The translations under genes and the position numbers were made by a program. A stretch of DNA of 64,000 nucleotides. Source: Streptomyces sp. LaPpAH-108 (GTDB lineage Bacteria > Actinomycetota > Actinomycetes > Streptomycetales > Streptomycetaceae). A model generated the notes under the pieces. That model was not told where the DNA came from, ran no database searches, and was given only the letters and a program-made list of their open reading frames with translations. Within the stretch, counting starts at the first letter, position 1, and each line of letters opens with the position of its first letter. Positions 18,391-26,910 of the stretch are shown piece after piece. The stretch is from positions 491,160 through 555,159 of the forward strand of contig NZ_KB891987.1 in NCBI RefSeq assembly GCF_000373625.1, written 5' to 3'.

Positions 18391-19272
18391 TTGACTGACC
18401 AGCTGCGACTGATGGCCGTTCACGCGCACCCCGACGACGAGTCGAGCAAGGGCGCGGCCACCATGGCGAAGTACGTGTCCGAGGGGGTGGACGTGCTGGT
18501 GGTGACCTGCACCGGTGGAGAGCGCGGCTCCATCCTCAACCCCAAGCTCCAGGGTGACGCGTACATCGAGGAGCACATCCACGAGGTCCGCAAGAAGGAG
18601 ATGGACGAGGCCCGCGAGATCCTCGGCGTCGGCCAGGAATGGCTCGGCTTCGTCGACTCCGGCCTGCCCGAGGGCGACCCGCTGCCCCCGCTGCCGGAGG
18701 GCTGCTTCGCCCTGGAGGACGTCGACAAGGCGGCCGGCGAGCTGGTGCGCAAGATCCGCGCCTTCCGTCCGCAGGTGATCACCACCTACGACGAGAACGG
18801 CGGCTACCCGCACCCCGACCACATCATGACCCACAAGATCACCATGGTGGCGTTCGAGGGCGCGGCGGACACCGAGAAGTACCCCGAGGCCGAGTTCGGC
18901 CCGGCCTGGCAGCCGTTGAAGCTCTACTACAACCAGGGCTTCAACCGCCCCCGCACCGAGGCCCTGCACCAGGCCATGCTGGACCGCGGCCTGGAGTCGC
19001 CGTACGAGGACTGGCTCAAGCGCTGGAAGGAGTTCGAGCGGGTCGAGCGCACCCTGACCACGCATGTTCCGTGCGCGGACTTCTTCGAGACGCGCGACAA
19101 GGCGCTGATCGCCCACGCCACGCAGATCGACCCCGACGGCGGCTGGTTCAAGGTCCCGATGGAGCTCCAGAAGGAGGTCTGGCCGACGGAGGAGTACGAG
19201 CTGGCGAAGTCGCTCGTGGACACCTCCCTCCCCGAGGACGACCTCTTCGCGGGCATCCGCGACAATGCCTGA
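18391..19272 (+). CDS. mca: Mycothiol S-conjugate amidase
   Basis: 293 aa. Mca hydrolyses mycothiol conjugates of electrophiles and antibiotics to mercapturic acids for export. The zinc site of the MshB/Mca (PIG-L) fold is visible: His13 and Asp16 in AHPDDES, and His144 in HPDH (141-144). Translation starts at TTG 18391 after AAGGAACGAG. The length and the LRLMAVHAHPDDESSKG opening separate Mca from its paralog MshB. Presence of this gene marks a mycothiol-producing actinomycete. Confidence 0.96.
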   Translation: MTDQLRLMAVHAHPDDESSKGAATMAKYVSEGVDVLVVTCTGGERGSILNPKLQGDAYIEEHIHEVRKKEMDEAREILGVGQEWLGFVDSGLPEGDPLPPLPEGCFALEDVDKAAGELVRKIRAFRPQVITTYDENGGYPHPDHIMTHKITMVAFEGAADTEKYPEAEFGPAWQPLKLYYNQGFNRPRTEALHQAMLDRGLESPYEDWLKRWKEFERVERTLTTHVPCADFFETRDKALIAHATQIDPDGGWFKVPMELQKEVWPTEEYELAKSLVDTSLPEDDLFAGIRDNA

Positions 19273-19528
19273 CATGAGTGCAAGCGTGAGCCTGGCAGTG
19301 ACGCATCTCGTCCCCCTCGCCAAGGAGGTCGACGAGAACAAGGTCACCCCCGGTGTCCTCGGCTTCATCGTGTTCGCGGTGATGGCCCTGGCCGTCTGGG
19401 GCCTGATGAAGTCGATGAGCAAGCACATGGGCAGGGTCGACTTCAAGGAGGCCCCCGCGCCGGAGGAATCCGGCGACGGCGGCGTCAAGGGCGGCACCGC
19501 CGCCCGGACCGAGCCGCAGCAGGGCTAG
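19265..19528 (+). CDS. Small single-span membrane protein downstream of mca
   Basis: 87 aa. It starts inside the end of mca (ATG 19265 overlaps by 8 nt; ATG 19274 is an alternative), so it is translationally coupled. One membrane helix (GVLGFIVFAVMALAVWGLM) lies between a short N-terminus and an acidic, Glu/Gly-rich cytoplasmic tail. The arrangement mca plus small membrane protein is familiar in Streptomyces. Its stop overlaps the stop of the convergent STAND gene on a CTAG. Confidence 0.8.
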   Translation: MPDMSASVSLAVTHLVPLAKEVDENKVTPGVLGFIVFAVMALAVWGLMKSMSKHMGRVDFKEAPAPEESGDGGVKGGTAARTEPQQG

Positions 19529-22500
19529 CTCTTCGTCGGCACCGCCACCCCCATCACCTCCCGGGCGTGGCGGTCCGGCGTCATGCGCAGCGGCCACGCC
19601 TGCCAGCCCGACTCCAGGGTGACCCCGCGCTCCAGCAGCAGGGCGTAGGCCGGGGCGCACTCGGCCAGCTTCCGGTCGCGCAGCGGATGCGCGGCACCGA
19701 TCAGGCGGGCCAGCTCCTCCTGCGCCACCGCCGTACCCACCTCCACACCGCCCGGCGCCGCGTACGGCAGCAGGGTGCAGCGCAGGAAGCGCGCCCAGTC
19801 CTCGCCGCGCCGGTCGCCGTACGACGTGAACAGGGTCAGCGCCTCGTCGCACAGCGTCAGCGCCTGCTGGGTACGGCCGTTGCCCGCGTCCACCACCGCC
19901 AGCTCCAGGCACGTCCACGCCTCGCCGTGGGCGACCCCGATGCGCTGGAAGTCGGCGCGGGCGTCCATCAGCAGCTGACGGGCGAAACCGGAGTTGCGCA
20001 GCGAGCCGGTCTGCGCGGCGCGCTGGTCCCGGGTGACCCGGGCCGAGTGGTGCCGGGCGCAGGCCAGGCCGTACACGTCCCGCATCCGGGAGAACATCGT
20101 GCGCGAGCGCTCCAGCTCCCGCACCGCCCGGTCCAGGTCGCCGGTCTCCTCCAGGGCCTGGCCGAGGTGGAAGAGGGTCCACGCCTCGCCGCGCGCGTCC
20201 TCGTTCTCCACGTGCCGGGCGGCGGCCTGGCGCAGCGCCTCCACGGCGGCCGAGGCGTCGCCGTCGAACAGCCGGACCCGGCCCAGCTGGGTCAGCGCCC
20301 ACGCCTCGCCGCGCGCGTCACGGGTGCGGCCGTAGCGCTCCAGGGCGGCCCGCAGCTCCCGCTCCGCGCGCGGTACGTCGCCGAGGCGCAGGGCGAGCTG
20401 GCCGAGCTGGTAGTGCGCCCATGCCTCGCCGTGCAGGGAGCCGCCCGCGCGGTGCAGCACCAGGGAGCGCTCCAGCAGGTCCAGGGCCTCCGGCAGCCGG
20501 GCGCGGTCGCGCTGGACGGCGCCGAGCGCGTGCATCGTCCAGGCGCGGTCCGTCGCCAGCTGCGGGGCCGCCTGGAGATCCAGGGCCTCCTGCAGCCGGG
20601 CCGCCGCCTCGGTGAGGTTGCCCTGGTGGTGCAGGGTGATGCCGAGCGAGCACAGGGCACGCGCGGCGCCCGCGTCGTGGTGGGCCTCCCGGTACAGGTC
20701 CACGACCGAGGCCAGCGTGGTGCGGGCCTTGTCCAGCTCGCCGAGCTGGCGGGCCGCGATACCGGTGCGCCACTGCACCGAGCGCACCAGCAGGCCCTCG
20801 TCGACGGCCTGCGCGAGGTCGTTGATCTCGCCCAGGCGGTAGAGGTCGCCGCGCAGCAGGCAGTAGTCGCACAGCGCGCCGAGCAGGTTCAGCACGGCGC
20901 CCTGGTCGACGCCCTCCGCACGGCGCAGCGTGGCCGTGATGAAGCTGGTCTCGTCGTCCAGCCAGCGCAGCGCCTCCTCCAGCGAGGTGAAGCCGTGCGA
21001 GCCGAAGCGGTCCGAGCGGGTCGACATGTTGCCGTCGACCAGACGCAGCACCGAGTCGGCCAGCTCCGCGTAGTTCACGATCAGCCGCTCCTGGGCCGCC
21101 GTACGCTCCGCCGGGTCCTCTTCGTCGAGCAGCCGGGCCTGGGCGAAGGCGCGCACCAGGTCGTGCAGCCGGTAGCGGCTGCCGCGCACATGGTCGATCA
21201 GGCCCGCGCGGGTGAGCGCCGAAAGCTGGCGTCCGGCCTCCTCCTCGTCGGTGGCGAGCAGCGCCGCCGCTGCCGCCGCGCCGAGCGAGGCCCGCCCGGC
21301 CAGCGCGAGACGGCGCAGCAGCTTGCGGGCGTCCTCGGACTGGTCGGCGTAGCGCAGCCACAGCGCCCGCTCCACCGGCTCGACCGGGCCGTACGCCCCC
21401 AGATCCGCGGCCAGTTGGTGCGGGGTGCGGGGGCCGAGGGCGGAGCCCGCGCAGCGCAGGGCCAGGGGGAGGCCGCCGCACAACTCCCCGATTTTTTCGA
21501 TGGATTCGGCGTCGTAGGGCTGTGTGCTGTCCTGTGCGGCGGCGTTCAGCAGCTCTTCGGAGGCGGCTGTGTCCAGTGCCTGCACCGGCAACTGGTGGAC
21601 CCAGGCGGGGAGTTCGTCCGGCAGTGCGAGCGGGGTGCGGGAGGTGACCAGGACCAGGCTGTCGGAGCGCTCCGGTAGCAGCGCGGCCACCTGCTCCGGG
21701 TCCGAGGCGTCGTCCAGGACGATCGTCACCGGCAGGCCGGTCAGATGCCGGTGGTACAACTCGGCCAGTCGTCTGACCTGTTGCTCCGTGGAGGCGTGCT
21801 CGCGGAACAGCAACTGCTCGCGGGGGGCGCCGAGTCGGTTGAGCAGATGCAGCAGCGCGTCCCGGGTGGACAGCGGGGGTGTCTCGCGGCCGTCGCCGCG
21901 CAGGTCCACCACGACCGCGCCCCGGAAGTGGTCGCGCAACTCGTGCGCCGCGCGCACCGCGAGCGCGCTGCGGCCCGAACCGGGCTCGCCGTGCAGCACG
22001 ACCACCGTCGGGCGGGTCTCGGTGGCCGCGCGGGCCGCCTGCGCCCACTGCGCGATCCGCGCCAGCTCCTGCCGACGCCCCGCGAACACGCCTTCTTTCT
22101 CCGGGAGTTGCCCGAAGGACTGCTCAAGGACCGTACGCCGCCTGGCCGCCGCGCTCTTGTCCGCGCCGCGCAGTGAGGGGGCGCCCTTCTTCTGCTTCTG
22201 CGCGCCCTGGGCCGCGCTGAGCATCCGCTGCTGGTCCAGGAAGGGGCGGATGCCGCGCACCTCCAGCGCCGTCAGCCACTGCAACCGCAACTGCTCGGGA
22301 CCGCCCGGCTGTCCGGCCGCGCCCTTGCGGTGATGCGCGGCGGGCAGATGCGCCCCGGCCACCTTCACGACGGTCGTGGCGGCCCCGGCCACCCCTACGA
22401 CGACGCCCGCGCCGAGGGCCGTACCTGCGCCGGTGCCGAGGGACAGATCGGCGACGGCTGCCGCGACGGCGGCAACAGACGCCACGATCAAGGGAGTTCC

Positions 22501-22731
22501 GGCGCCCTCCTTCGCGTACCGCTCCCCGAAACTGAGCCCGGCCTTCGACGCGTCCAGCGCCCGCGTGTACGCCTGGTACTCCTCCGCCGCCGCGAGCGCC
22601 ATCCCGTCCAGCCCGTCCCGCGCCCGCGCCAACAGCGCCTGCCCGTCGGCCCGTCCGCCCGACCGCCGCACCTCCTCCTCCACGGCCCGCACCACCAGCC
22701 GCTCGGCCTCCACCCGATGCCCGTCCCGCAC
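19525..22731 (-). CDS. Membrane-anchored STAND NTPase with TPR repeats
   Basis: 1068 aa from GTG 22731, preceded by GGAGGGG. Order: a ~50-residue N-terminal helical part, a Gly/Ala-rich hydrophobic stretch (about 65-115) likely to insert in the membrane, an NB-ARC-type NTPase (about 235-560), then about ten tetratricopeptide repeats. The P-loop reads GEPGSGRS, with Arg254 in place of the Walker A lysine. Walker B is TIVLDD, sensor 1 is LVTSR and the STAND motif is CGGLPLAL. No DNA-binding or catalytic effector domain is seen. Such proteins are signalling or conflict-system hubs; the specific role is unknown. Confidence 0.85.
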   Translation of the reverse strand: MRDGHRVEAERLVVRAVEEEVRRSGGRADGQALLARARDGLDGMALAAAEEYQAYTRALDASKAGLSFGERYAKEGAGTPLIVASVAAVAAAVADLSLGTGAGTALGAGVVVGVAGAATTVVKVAGAHLPAAHHRKGAAGQPGGPEQLRLQWLTALEVRGIRPFLDQQRMLSAAQGAQKQKKGAPSLRGADKSAAARRRTVLEQSFGQLPEKEGVFAGRRQELARIAQWAQAARAATETRPTVVVLHGEPGSGRSALAVRAAHELRDHFRGAVVVDLRGDGRETPPLSTRDALLHLLNRLGAPREQLLFREHASTEQQVRRLAELYHRHLTGLPVTIVLDDASDPEQVAALLPERSDSLVLVTSRTPLALPDELPAWVHQLPVQALDTAASEELLNAAAQDSTQPYDAESIEKIGELCGGLPLALRCAGSALGPRTPHQLAADLGAYGPVEPVERALWLRYADQSEDARKLLRRLALAGRASLGAAAAAALLATDEEEAGRQLSALTRAGLIDHVRGSRYRLHDLVRAFAQARLLDEEDPAERTAAQERLIVNYAELADSVLRLVDGNMSTRSDRFGSHGFTSLEEALRWLDDETSFITATLRRAEGVDQGAVLNLLGALCDYCLLRGDLYRLGEINDLAQAVDEGLLVRSVQWRTGIAARQLGELDKARTTLASVVDLYREAHHDAGAARALCSLGITLHHQGNLTEAAARLQEALDLQAAPQLATDRAWTMHALGAVQRDRARLPEALDLLERSLVLHRAGGSLHGEAWAHYQLGQLALRLGDVPRAERELRAALERYGRTRDARGEAWALTQLGRVRLFDGDASAAVEALRQAAARHVENEDARGEAWTLFHLGQALEETGDLDRAVRELERSRTMFSRMRDVYGLACARHHSARVTRDQRAAQTGSLRNSGFARQLLMDARADFQRIGVAHGEAWTCLELAVVDAGNGRTQQALTLCDEALTLFTSYGDRRGEDWARFLRCTLLPYAAPGGVEVGTAVAQEELARLIGAAHPLRDRKLAECAPAYALLLERGVTLESGWQAWPLRMTPDRHAREVMGVAVPTKS

Positions 22732-22868
22732 GTCCCGTCCCCCTCCGGCGACAACTCCGTCGCGTACGAGTGTCCTTCTACGGGGGCGTCGGCGCGAGGG
22801 GGCGGGGCGGTTCGGCGCGAGAGAGGAGGCCGCACGGGCGCGCGCGGCGAGCGAACCCCGGGCGACGT

Positions 22869-22998
22869 TCAGCGCGCGCGGCGTCCACCTCTGCCCCGGT
22901 GGTGGGCGGTGCCCGACGTCAGCTGGTGGGAGACCGCGTACACGACGGCCTGGTCGCGGTCGCGCGGGCCGAGTTGGGCCAGGATGCGGGAGGCGCCG
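22869..22998 (-). pseudogene. C-terminal remnant of a LuxR/NarL-type HTH regulator
   Basis: The minus strand reads GGASRILAQLGPRDRDQAVV before a stop at 22869. This is the recognition-helix end of LuxR-family HTH domains (typically VSRILxKLGxRDRxQAVV). Upstream in the same frame there is no matching HTH start or receiver domain, so only the last ~40 codons survive. Confidence 0.65.
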
Positions 22999-23206
22999 CC
23001 GCGAATCGGCCTCCCGCTGCGCGACGACCTTGCCGACAGCACGCCCGAACCACCCTTCGACATACCGCTGTTCGCGATCCTCGGCGTCGCCTCCCGCACC
23101 GTGTCGATGCCGGTCCAGGAGACCCTGCTCGGCGACCACCACCCCGTACGCCCGCTTCCCGCCCCGGCGACGCCACATACATCGGCTCCCGCCGGGCTCG
23201 TGGGCC

Positions 23207-23232
23207 AATTAAGTCAGTCGGTTGATTTAATT
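23207..23232. promoter_or_regulatory. 26-bp AT-rich near-palindrome, candidate TetR operator
   Basis: The half sites AATTAAGTCAGTC (23207-23219) and, as reverse complement of the right half, AATTAAATCAACC agree at 10 of 13 positions. It lies 68 bp before the TetR gene start in an unusually AT-rich patch. The form and position suit an autoregulatory operator controlling the whole downstream cassette. Confidence 0.6.
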
Positions 23233-23300
23233 CTGGTGATCGGGTTCACTGGAGCACACGCGCCGCGAAAGAGCGGTGTGGTGTGAAGGGAGGCGGTGGG

Positions 23301-23975
23301 ATGGAGGCCGGGGTTGATCAGGGCCGGGCGCGGAAGGGGGGCCGGGGGGCCGGGACGCGTGAGGTGATCATGGGGGCTGCCGAGCGGCTGTACGCGGAGC
23401 ACGGGCTGTCCTCCGTGTCCAACCGGCAGATCGGGGAGGCGGCCGGGCAGGGCAATACGACGGCGGTCAGCTATCACTTCGGAAGCAAGACGGCCCTCGT
23501 GCAGGCGATCATGTCGCGGCACGGGGAGGCGGTCGAGGCGATCCGCCGGACGTATGTGGCCGAGGCCGAGGGCAGCGAGGACGTCAGGGACTGGGTCCGG
23601 TGTCTGGTCCGGCCGATCACCGATCATCTCGCGTCCCTGGGTGTCCCGTCCTGGCAGGCGCGGTTCGCGGGCCAGGTGCTCGCCGATCCGCAGATGCGGG
23701 AGCTGGTCGTCAAGGACGCGCTGACCCGCGACAGCCTGCAGCGGACGCTCGGCAGTCTGGGCCGGTGCCTGGAGCCGACGGTCTCCGCCGAGATACGGCG
23801 CGCACGCGGCGACATGACGCGGCAGCTGCTCATCCACACCTGCGCCGACCACGAGCGCGCGATCGCCGACGGCACGTCCCGTCCCGACGCCTCGTGGCAG
23901 CGCACGGCGACCGACCTCGAAGACGCGCTCGTCGGCCTGCTCGCCGCCCCCGCCACCCGCCAGGGCGAGGCGTGA
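23301..23975 (+). CDS. TetR/AcrR family transcriptional regulator
   Basis: 224 aa from ATG 23301 (AGGGAGG 7 nt upstream). The N-terminal HTH reads TREVIMGAAERLYAEHGLSSVSNRQIGEAAGQGNTTAVSYHFGSK, the normal TetR arrangement ending in YHFGSK. The C-terminal ligand domain is helical and diverged, as usual. It heads a same-strand cassette of ferredoxin, reductase, P450 and MFS exporter, so it probably represses these genes until a ligand, perhaps a P450 substrate or exported compound, binds. Confidence 0.9.
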   Translation: MEAGVDQGRARKGGRGAGTREVIMGAAERLYAEHGLSSVSNRQIGEAAGQGNTTAVSYHFGSKTALVQAIMSRHGEAVEAIRRTYVAEAEGSEDVRDWVRCLVRPITDHLASLGVPSWQARFAGQVLADPQMRELVVKDALTRDSLQRTLGSLGRCLEPTVSAEIRRARGDMTRQLLIHTCADHERAIADGTSRPDASWQRTATDLEDALVGLLAAPATRQGEA

Positions 23976-24052
23976 ACCCGCCCACCACCTAGGCCACCGA
24001 GCCCGCACGCGTCATGAACCTCTCCCCACCCCCACGGAATCCGAGGAACCTG

Positions 24053-24253
24053 ATGAAGATCGCTGTCGAGGAAGACAAATGCTGCGGTGCCGGTCAGTGC
24101 GTGGTGCTCGCACCGGAGGTCTTCGACCAGCGCGACGACGACGGGATCGTGGTGCTGCTCGACGAGACGCCGCCCCAGGAGCTGCACGAGCAGGTGCGTG
24201 AAGCCGCGGGTGTGTGCCCGGGCGCGTGCATCCACCTGGACGAGACCGCGTGA
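24053..24253 (+). CDS. Ferredoxin (3Fe-4S type) partner of the P450
   Basis: 66 aa. Cysteines lie in CCGAGQC near the N-terminus and in the C-terminal VCPGACI, the pattern of the short soluble ferredoxins that deliver electrons to Streptomyces P450s. The ATG at 24053 follows GAGGAACC. Its stop overlaps the start of the reductase as GTGA, so the two electron-transfer proteins are translationally coupled. It should pass electrons from the reductase to the P450 encoded two genes later. Confidence 0.93.
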   Translation: MKIAVEEDKCCGAGQCVVLAPEVFDQRDDDGIVVLLDETPPQELHEQVREAAGVCPGACIHLDETA

Positions 24254-25473
24254 GCCAGGTACGGAGCGTGCTCGTCGTCGGGGCCTCGGCCTCGGGGCTG
24301 GCGACGGCCGAGGCGCTGCGGCGCAAGGGCTTCGGCGGAACCCTCACGCTGGTGGGCGCCGAGGCCGAAACGCCGTACGACAGACCGCCGTTGTCGAAGC
24401 AGGTGCTCAGCGGCGCGTGGGAACCGCAGCGCGCTCAGCTGCGCTCCGCGGAGGCGCTGGCGCGGCTCGACGCCGAGTTCGTCCTCGGAGAACAGGCCGT
24501 CGCGCTCGACGCGGACCGTCTCCGGGTGACCACCGAGGCGGGCAGGACCCTCGCGGCCGACGCCGTCGTCATCGCCACCGGTGTCGGCGCACGGCTGCTG
24601 CCGGGTCAGCGCGGGGTGCGCGGCGTACACGCCATACGGACCCTCGCGGACTCCGTGGCCCTGCGCGCCGAACTCGTCGCGGCCCGGCGGGTCGTCGTCC
24701 TCGGCGACGGAGTGCTCGGAGCCGAGGCAGCCGCCACCGCCCGGCAGGGCGGAGCCGAGGTCACCCTGGCGGGCCCGCAGCCCGCGCCCCTGACCCGGCA
24801 GCTCGGCCATACGACCGCCCAGCACCTCGCCGCCCTGCACCGGGACCACGGGGTGAAGCTGCACGGCGGCGTCCTCCCCGAGGACCTGCACACACGGGAC
24901 GGGCGCGTCACCGGAGTGCGGCTCAGCGACGGCACGGAGCTGGAGGCCGACGTCGTCATCACCGCGATCGGCAGCCTCCCGGCCACCGGCTGGCTGGACG
25001 GAAGCGGCCTCACCGTGGACGACGGTGTCGTCTGCGACGCCCACTGCCGCGCGGCTCCCGGCGTCTGGGCCGTGGGAGACGTGGCCCGCTGGCACCACCG
25101 GGGACTGGGACGGCCGCTGCGCCTGGAGAACCGGACGAACGCCTCCGAGCAGGCCCTCGCCGTCGCCGCCGACATCCTCGGCCAGGGCAGGCCGTACACC
25201 CCCGTGCCGTACTTCTGGACCGACCAGTTCGACACGAAGATCCAGGTCCACGGCCTCGTCCCACCCGAAGCCGAGGCCACGGTGGTGGACGGTGACGCGG
25301 GGACCGGGCGGTTCGTCGTACGGCTGGACGGCCCGGCGGGGCCCGAGTGCGTCCTCGGCTGGAACATGCCCAAGCAGGCGCGGCTCCGGCGCACGTCGCT
25401 GCTCGACCGCTACACGCACCAGCCGTCCACCGCGACCGCCCTCGGTACCGCCACCGCCACCGCCACCGCCTGA
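24250..25473 (+). CDS. NAD(P)/FAD-dependent ferredoxin reductase
   Basis: 407 aa. It resembles putidaredoxin-reductase type flavoproteins: an FAD-binding turn near the N-terminus (VVGASASGLATAEALR), YDRPPLSKQVL, a second nucleotide-binding GDGVLGAEAAA, and the late FAD motif VWAVGDVARW. The GTG start overlaps the ferredoxin stop. It should oxidise NAD(P)H and reduce the adjacent ferredoxin. The complete reductase-ferredoxin-P450 set in one operon is rarer than lone P450 genes and suggests a self-sufficient oxidation module. Confidence 0.93.
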   Translation: MSQVRSVLVVGASASGLATAEALRRKGFGGTLTLVGAEAETPYDRPPLSKQVLSGAWEPQRAQLRSAEALARLDAEFVLGEQAVALDADRLRVTTEAGRTLAADAVVIATGVGARLLPGQRGVRGVHAIRTLADSVALRAELVAARRVVVLGDGVLGAEAAATARQGGAEVTLAGPQPAPLTRQLGHTTAQHLAALHRDHGVKLHGGVLPEDLHTRDGRVTGVRLSDGTELEADVVITAIGSLPATGWLDGSGLTVDDGVVCDAHCRAAPGVWAVGDVARWHHRGLGRPLRLENRTNASEQALAVAADILGQGRPYTPVPYFWTDQFDTKIQVHGLVPPEAEATVVDGDAGTGRFVVRLDGPAGPECVLGWNMPKQARLRRTSLLDRYTHQPSTATALGTATATATA

Positions 25474-25578
25474 CCCTCGCCCGCAGGCCCCTCCAGCCCC
25501 CGCCCCTGCAGCGGGCACCCACCCCCACCGCCCGTCCACGACCCCGCGGCCCCCACCCCGACGAGGAGACCCCGCCCC

Positions 25579-26805
25579 GTGAACGCCATGAGCGCATCGA
25601 AGGACACCCTCCCCGACTTCCCCCCGCCCCGCTCCGCCGCGTGTCCCTTCGCCCCTTCGCCCGAGATGCAGGCGCTGGCCGCGTACGGCCCCGTCAGCCA
25701 GGTGCGTTCGTGGGGCGGTTCGACGCCCTGGGTCGTCACCGGCCACGCCGAGCAGCGGCAGCTCCTGGGCGACCCCAGGCTGAGCGTCGACTTCGCCGCC
25801 CCCAACTTCCCGAGCCCCATCGACCCCCGGCACGGCCACGGAGCGGCCACCGACCTCAGCTTCGTCGGCATGGACGACCCCGAGCACCTGCGGCTGCGCC
25901 GCATGATCAGCGGCACGTTCACGATCAAACGGGTCGAAGCCATGCGCCCGGCCGTGCAGCGCATCACGGACGACTTCATCGACCGCATGCTGGCCGGTCT
26001 CAAACCGGTCGACCTCGTACAGGCGCTCGCGCTGCCGCTGCCCTCCCTGGTGATCTCCGACATGCTCGGAGTCCCCTACGAGGACCATGAGTTCTTCCAG
26101 GCCAACAGCAAGGTCATCGTGTCCGCCACGGCCGACCGGGACGACCGGACCGCGGCACACCGGGCGCTCGCCGACTACCTGGACGACCTGGTGGCCCGCA
26201 AGATCGCCGCCCCCGGGCCCGACCTGATCTCGAAGCTCGGCAGCCACGTCCAGGCGGGCGAACTCACCGCCCGCGAAGCGGCCACCATGGGCGTCCTCCT
26301 CCTGCTCGGCGGGCACGAGACCACCGCCAACATGATCAGCCTGGGCACCCTCGCGCTGCTCCAGCACCCCGAGCAGCTGAAGACGATCCGCGACACCGAC
26401 GACCCCCAGGTCGTCGTCGACGCGGTCGAAGAACTCCTGAGGTTCCTCTCCATCGTGCACCTGGGACGACGGCGCACCGCACTGGAGGACATCAGCATCG
26501 CGGGCCGCACCATCCCCGCCGGGGACGGCGTCATCCTCCTCGGGGAGCTGGCCAACCGCGACCCCCTGGTCTTCGACGACCCGCACACCCTCGACATCAC
26601 CCGCAACGCCCGCCAGCACCAGGCGTTCGGCGGCGGCACCCACCACTGCGTGGGCCAGCCGCTGGCCCGCCTGGAACTCCAGGTCCTCTACCCGACCCTG
26701 CTGCGCCGCATCCCCACCCTCCGCGCGGCCGTCCCCCTCGAAGACGTCAAGTTCAAGTACGACGCGGTGATCTACGGCCTGCACGAGCTGCCGGTCACCT
26801 GGTGA
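25579..26805 (+). CDS. Cytochrome P450 monooxygenase
   Basis: 408 aa (GTG 25579 after GAGGAG; ATG 25588 is an alternative). The heme ligand Cys357 is in FGGGTHHCVGQPLARLE, the I-helix oxygen motif is LLLGGHETTANM and the K-helix ExxR is EELLR. The opening PPPRSAACPFAPSPEMQAL is typical of soluble actinobacterial class I P450s such as CYP105/CYP107-like enzymes. The neighbours supply electrons and an exporter. The substrate is unknown; detoxification or tailoring of a small molecule fits. Confidence 0.95.
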   Translation: MNAMSASKDTLPDFPPPRSAACPFAPSPEMQALAAYGPVSQVRSWGGSTPWVVTGHAEQRQLLGDPRLSVDFAAPNFPSPIDPRHGHGAATDLSFVGMDDPEHLRLRRMISGTFTIKRVEAMRPAVQRITDDFIDRMLAGLKPVDLVQALALPLPSLVISDMLGVPYEDHEFFQANSKVIVSATADRDDRTAAHRALADYLDDLVARKIAAPGPDLISKLGSHVQAGELTAREAATMGVLLLLGGHETTANMISLGTLALLQHPEQLKTIRDTDDPQVVVDAVEELLRFLSIVHLGRRRTALEDISIAGRTIPAGDGVILLGELANRDPLVFDDPHTLDITRNARQHQAFGGGTHHCVGQPLARLELQVLYPTLLRRIPTLRAAVPLEDVKFKYDAVIYGLHELPVTW

Positions 26806-26840
26806 CCCGCGCCGTCCGCTGGTGACCCGCGCCGTCCACG
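26801..26840 (+). repeat. 20-bp tandem duplication at the P450 stop
   Basis: GGTGACCCGCGCCGTCC occurs at 26801 and again at 26821, giving two tandem 20-bp units identical over 17 bp. The P450 stop codon lies in the first. It looks like a slippage duplication. Confidence 0.7.
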
Positions 26841-26865
26841 AAAACCCCGCCCCTGTCAGCCGGAC

Positions 26866-26893
26866 GAGGGCTCGCCATGGCCGGCGAGCCCTC
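26866..26893 (+). promoter_or_regulatory. 11-bp perfect hairpin just upstream of the MFS gene ribosome site
   Basis: GAGGGCTCGCC (26866-26876) pairs perfectly with GGCGAGCCCTC (26883-26893) around ATGGCC. It lies 17 bp before the MFS start, within the operon. It could terminate, stabilise or separate expression of the P450 and exporter parts. Confidence 0.55.
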
Positions 26894-26910
26894 CACCTCC
26901 AGGAGAAGTG

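Larger units (their letters stand above)
22732..23300. other. 569-bp gene-free relic zone
   Basis: No intact gene. It holds a fragment of a LuxR-type regulator on the minus strand (separate entry) and, on the plus strand around 23008-23190, a coding-like stretch beginning IGLPLRDDLADSTPEPPFD that I cannot assign. The last 100 bp turn AT-rich and contain the palindrome at 23207-23232. Confidence 0.6.

Noticed and set aside
22740..23208. N-terminal extension of the STAND NTPase by ~160 codons
   Set aside because: The extension is Arg/Pro/Gly-rich, noncoding-like sequence, whereas GTG 22731 has a strong ribosome site. A LuxR relic also occupies part of this stretch in another frame.
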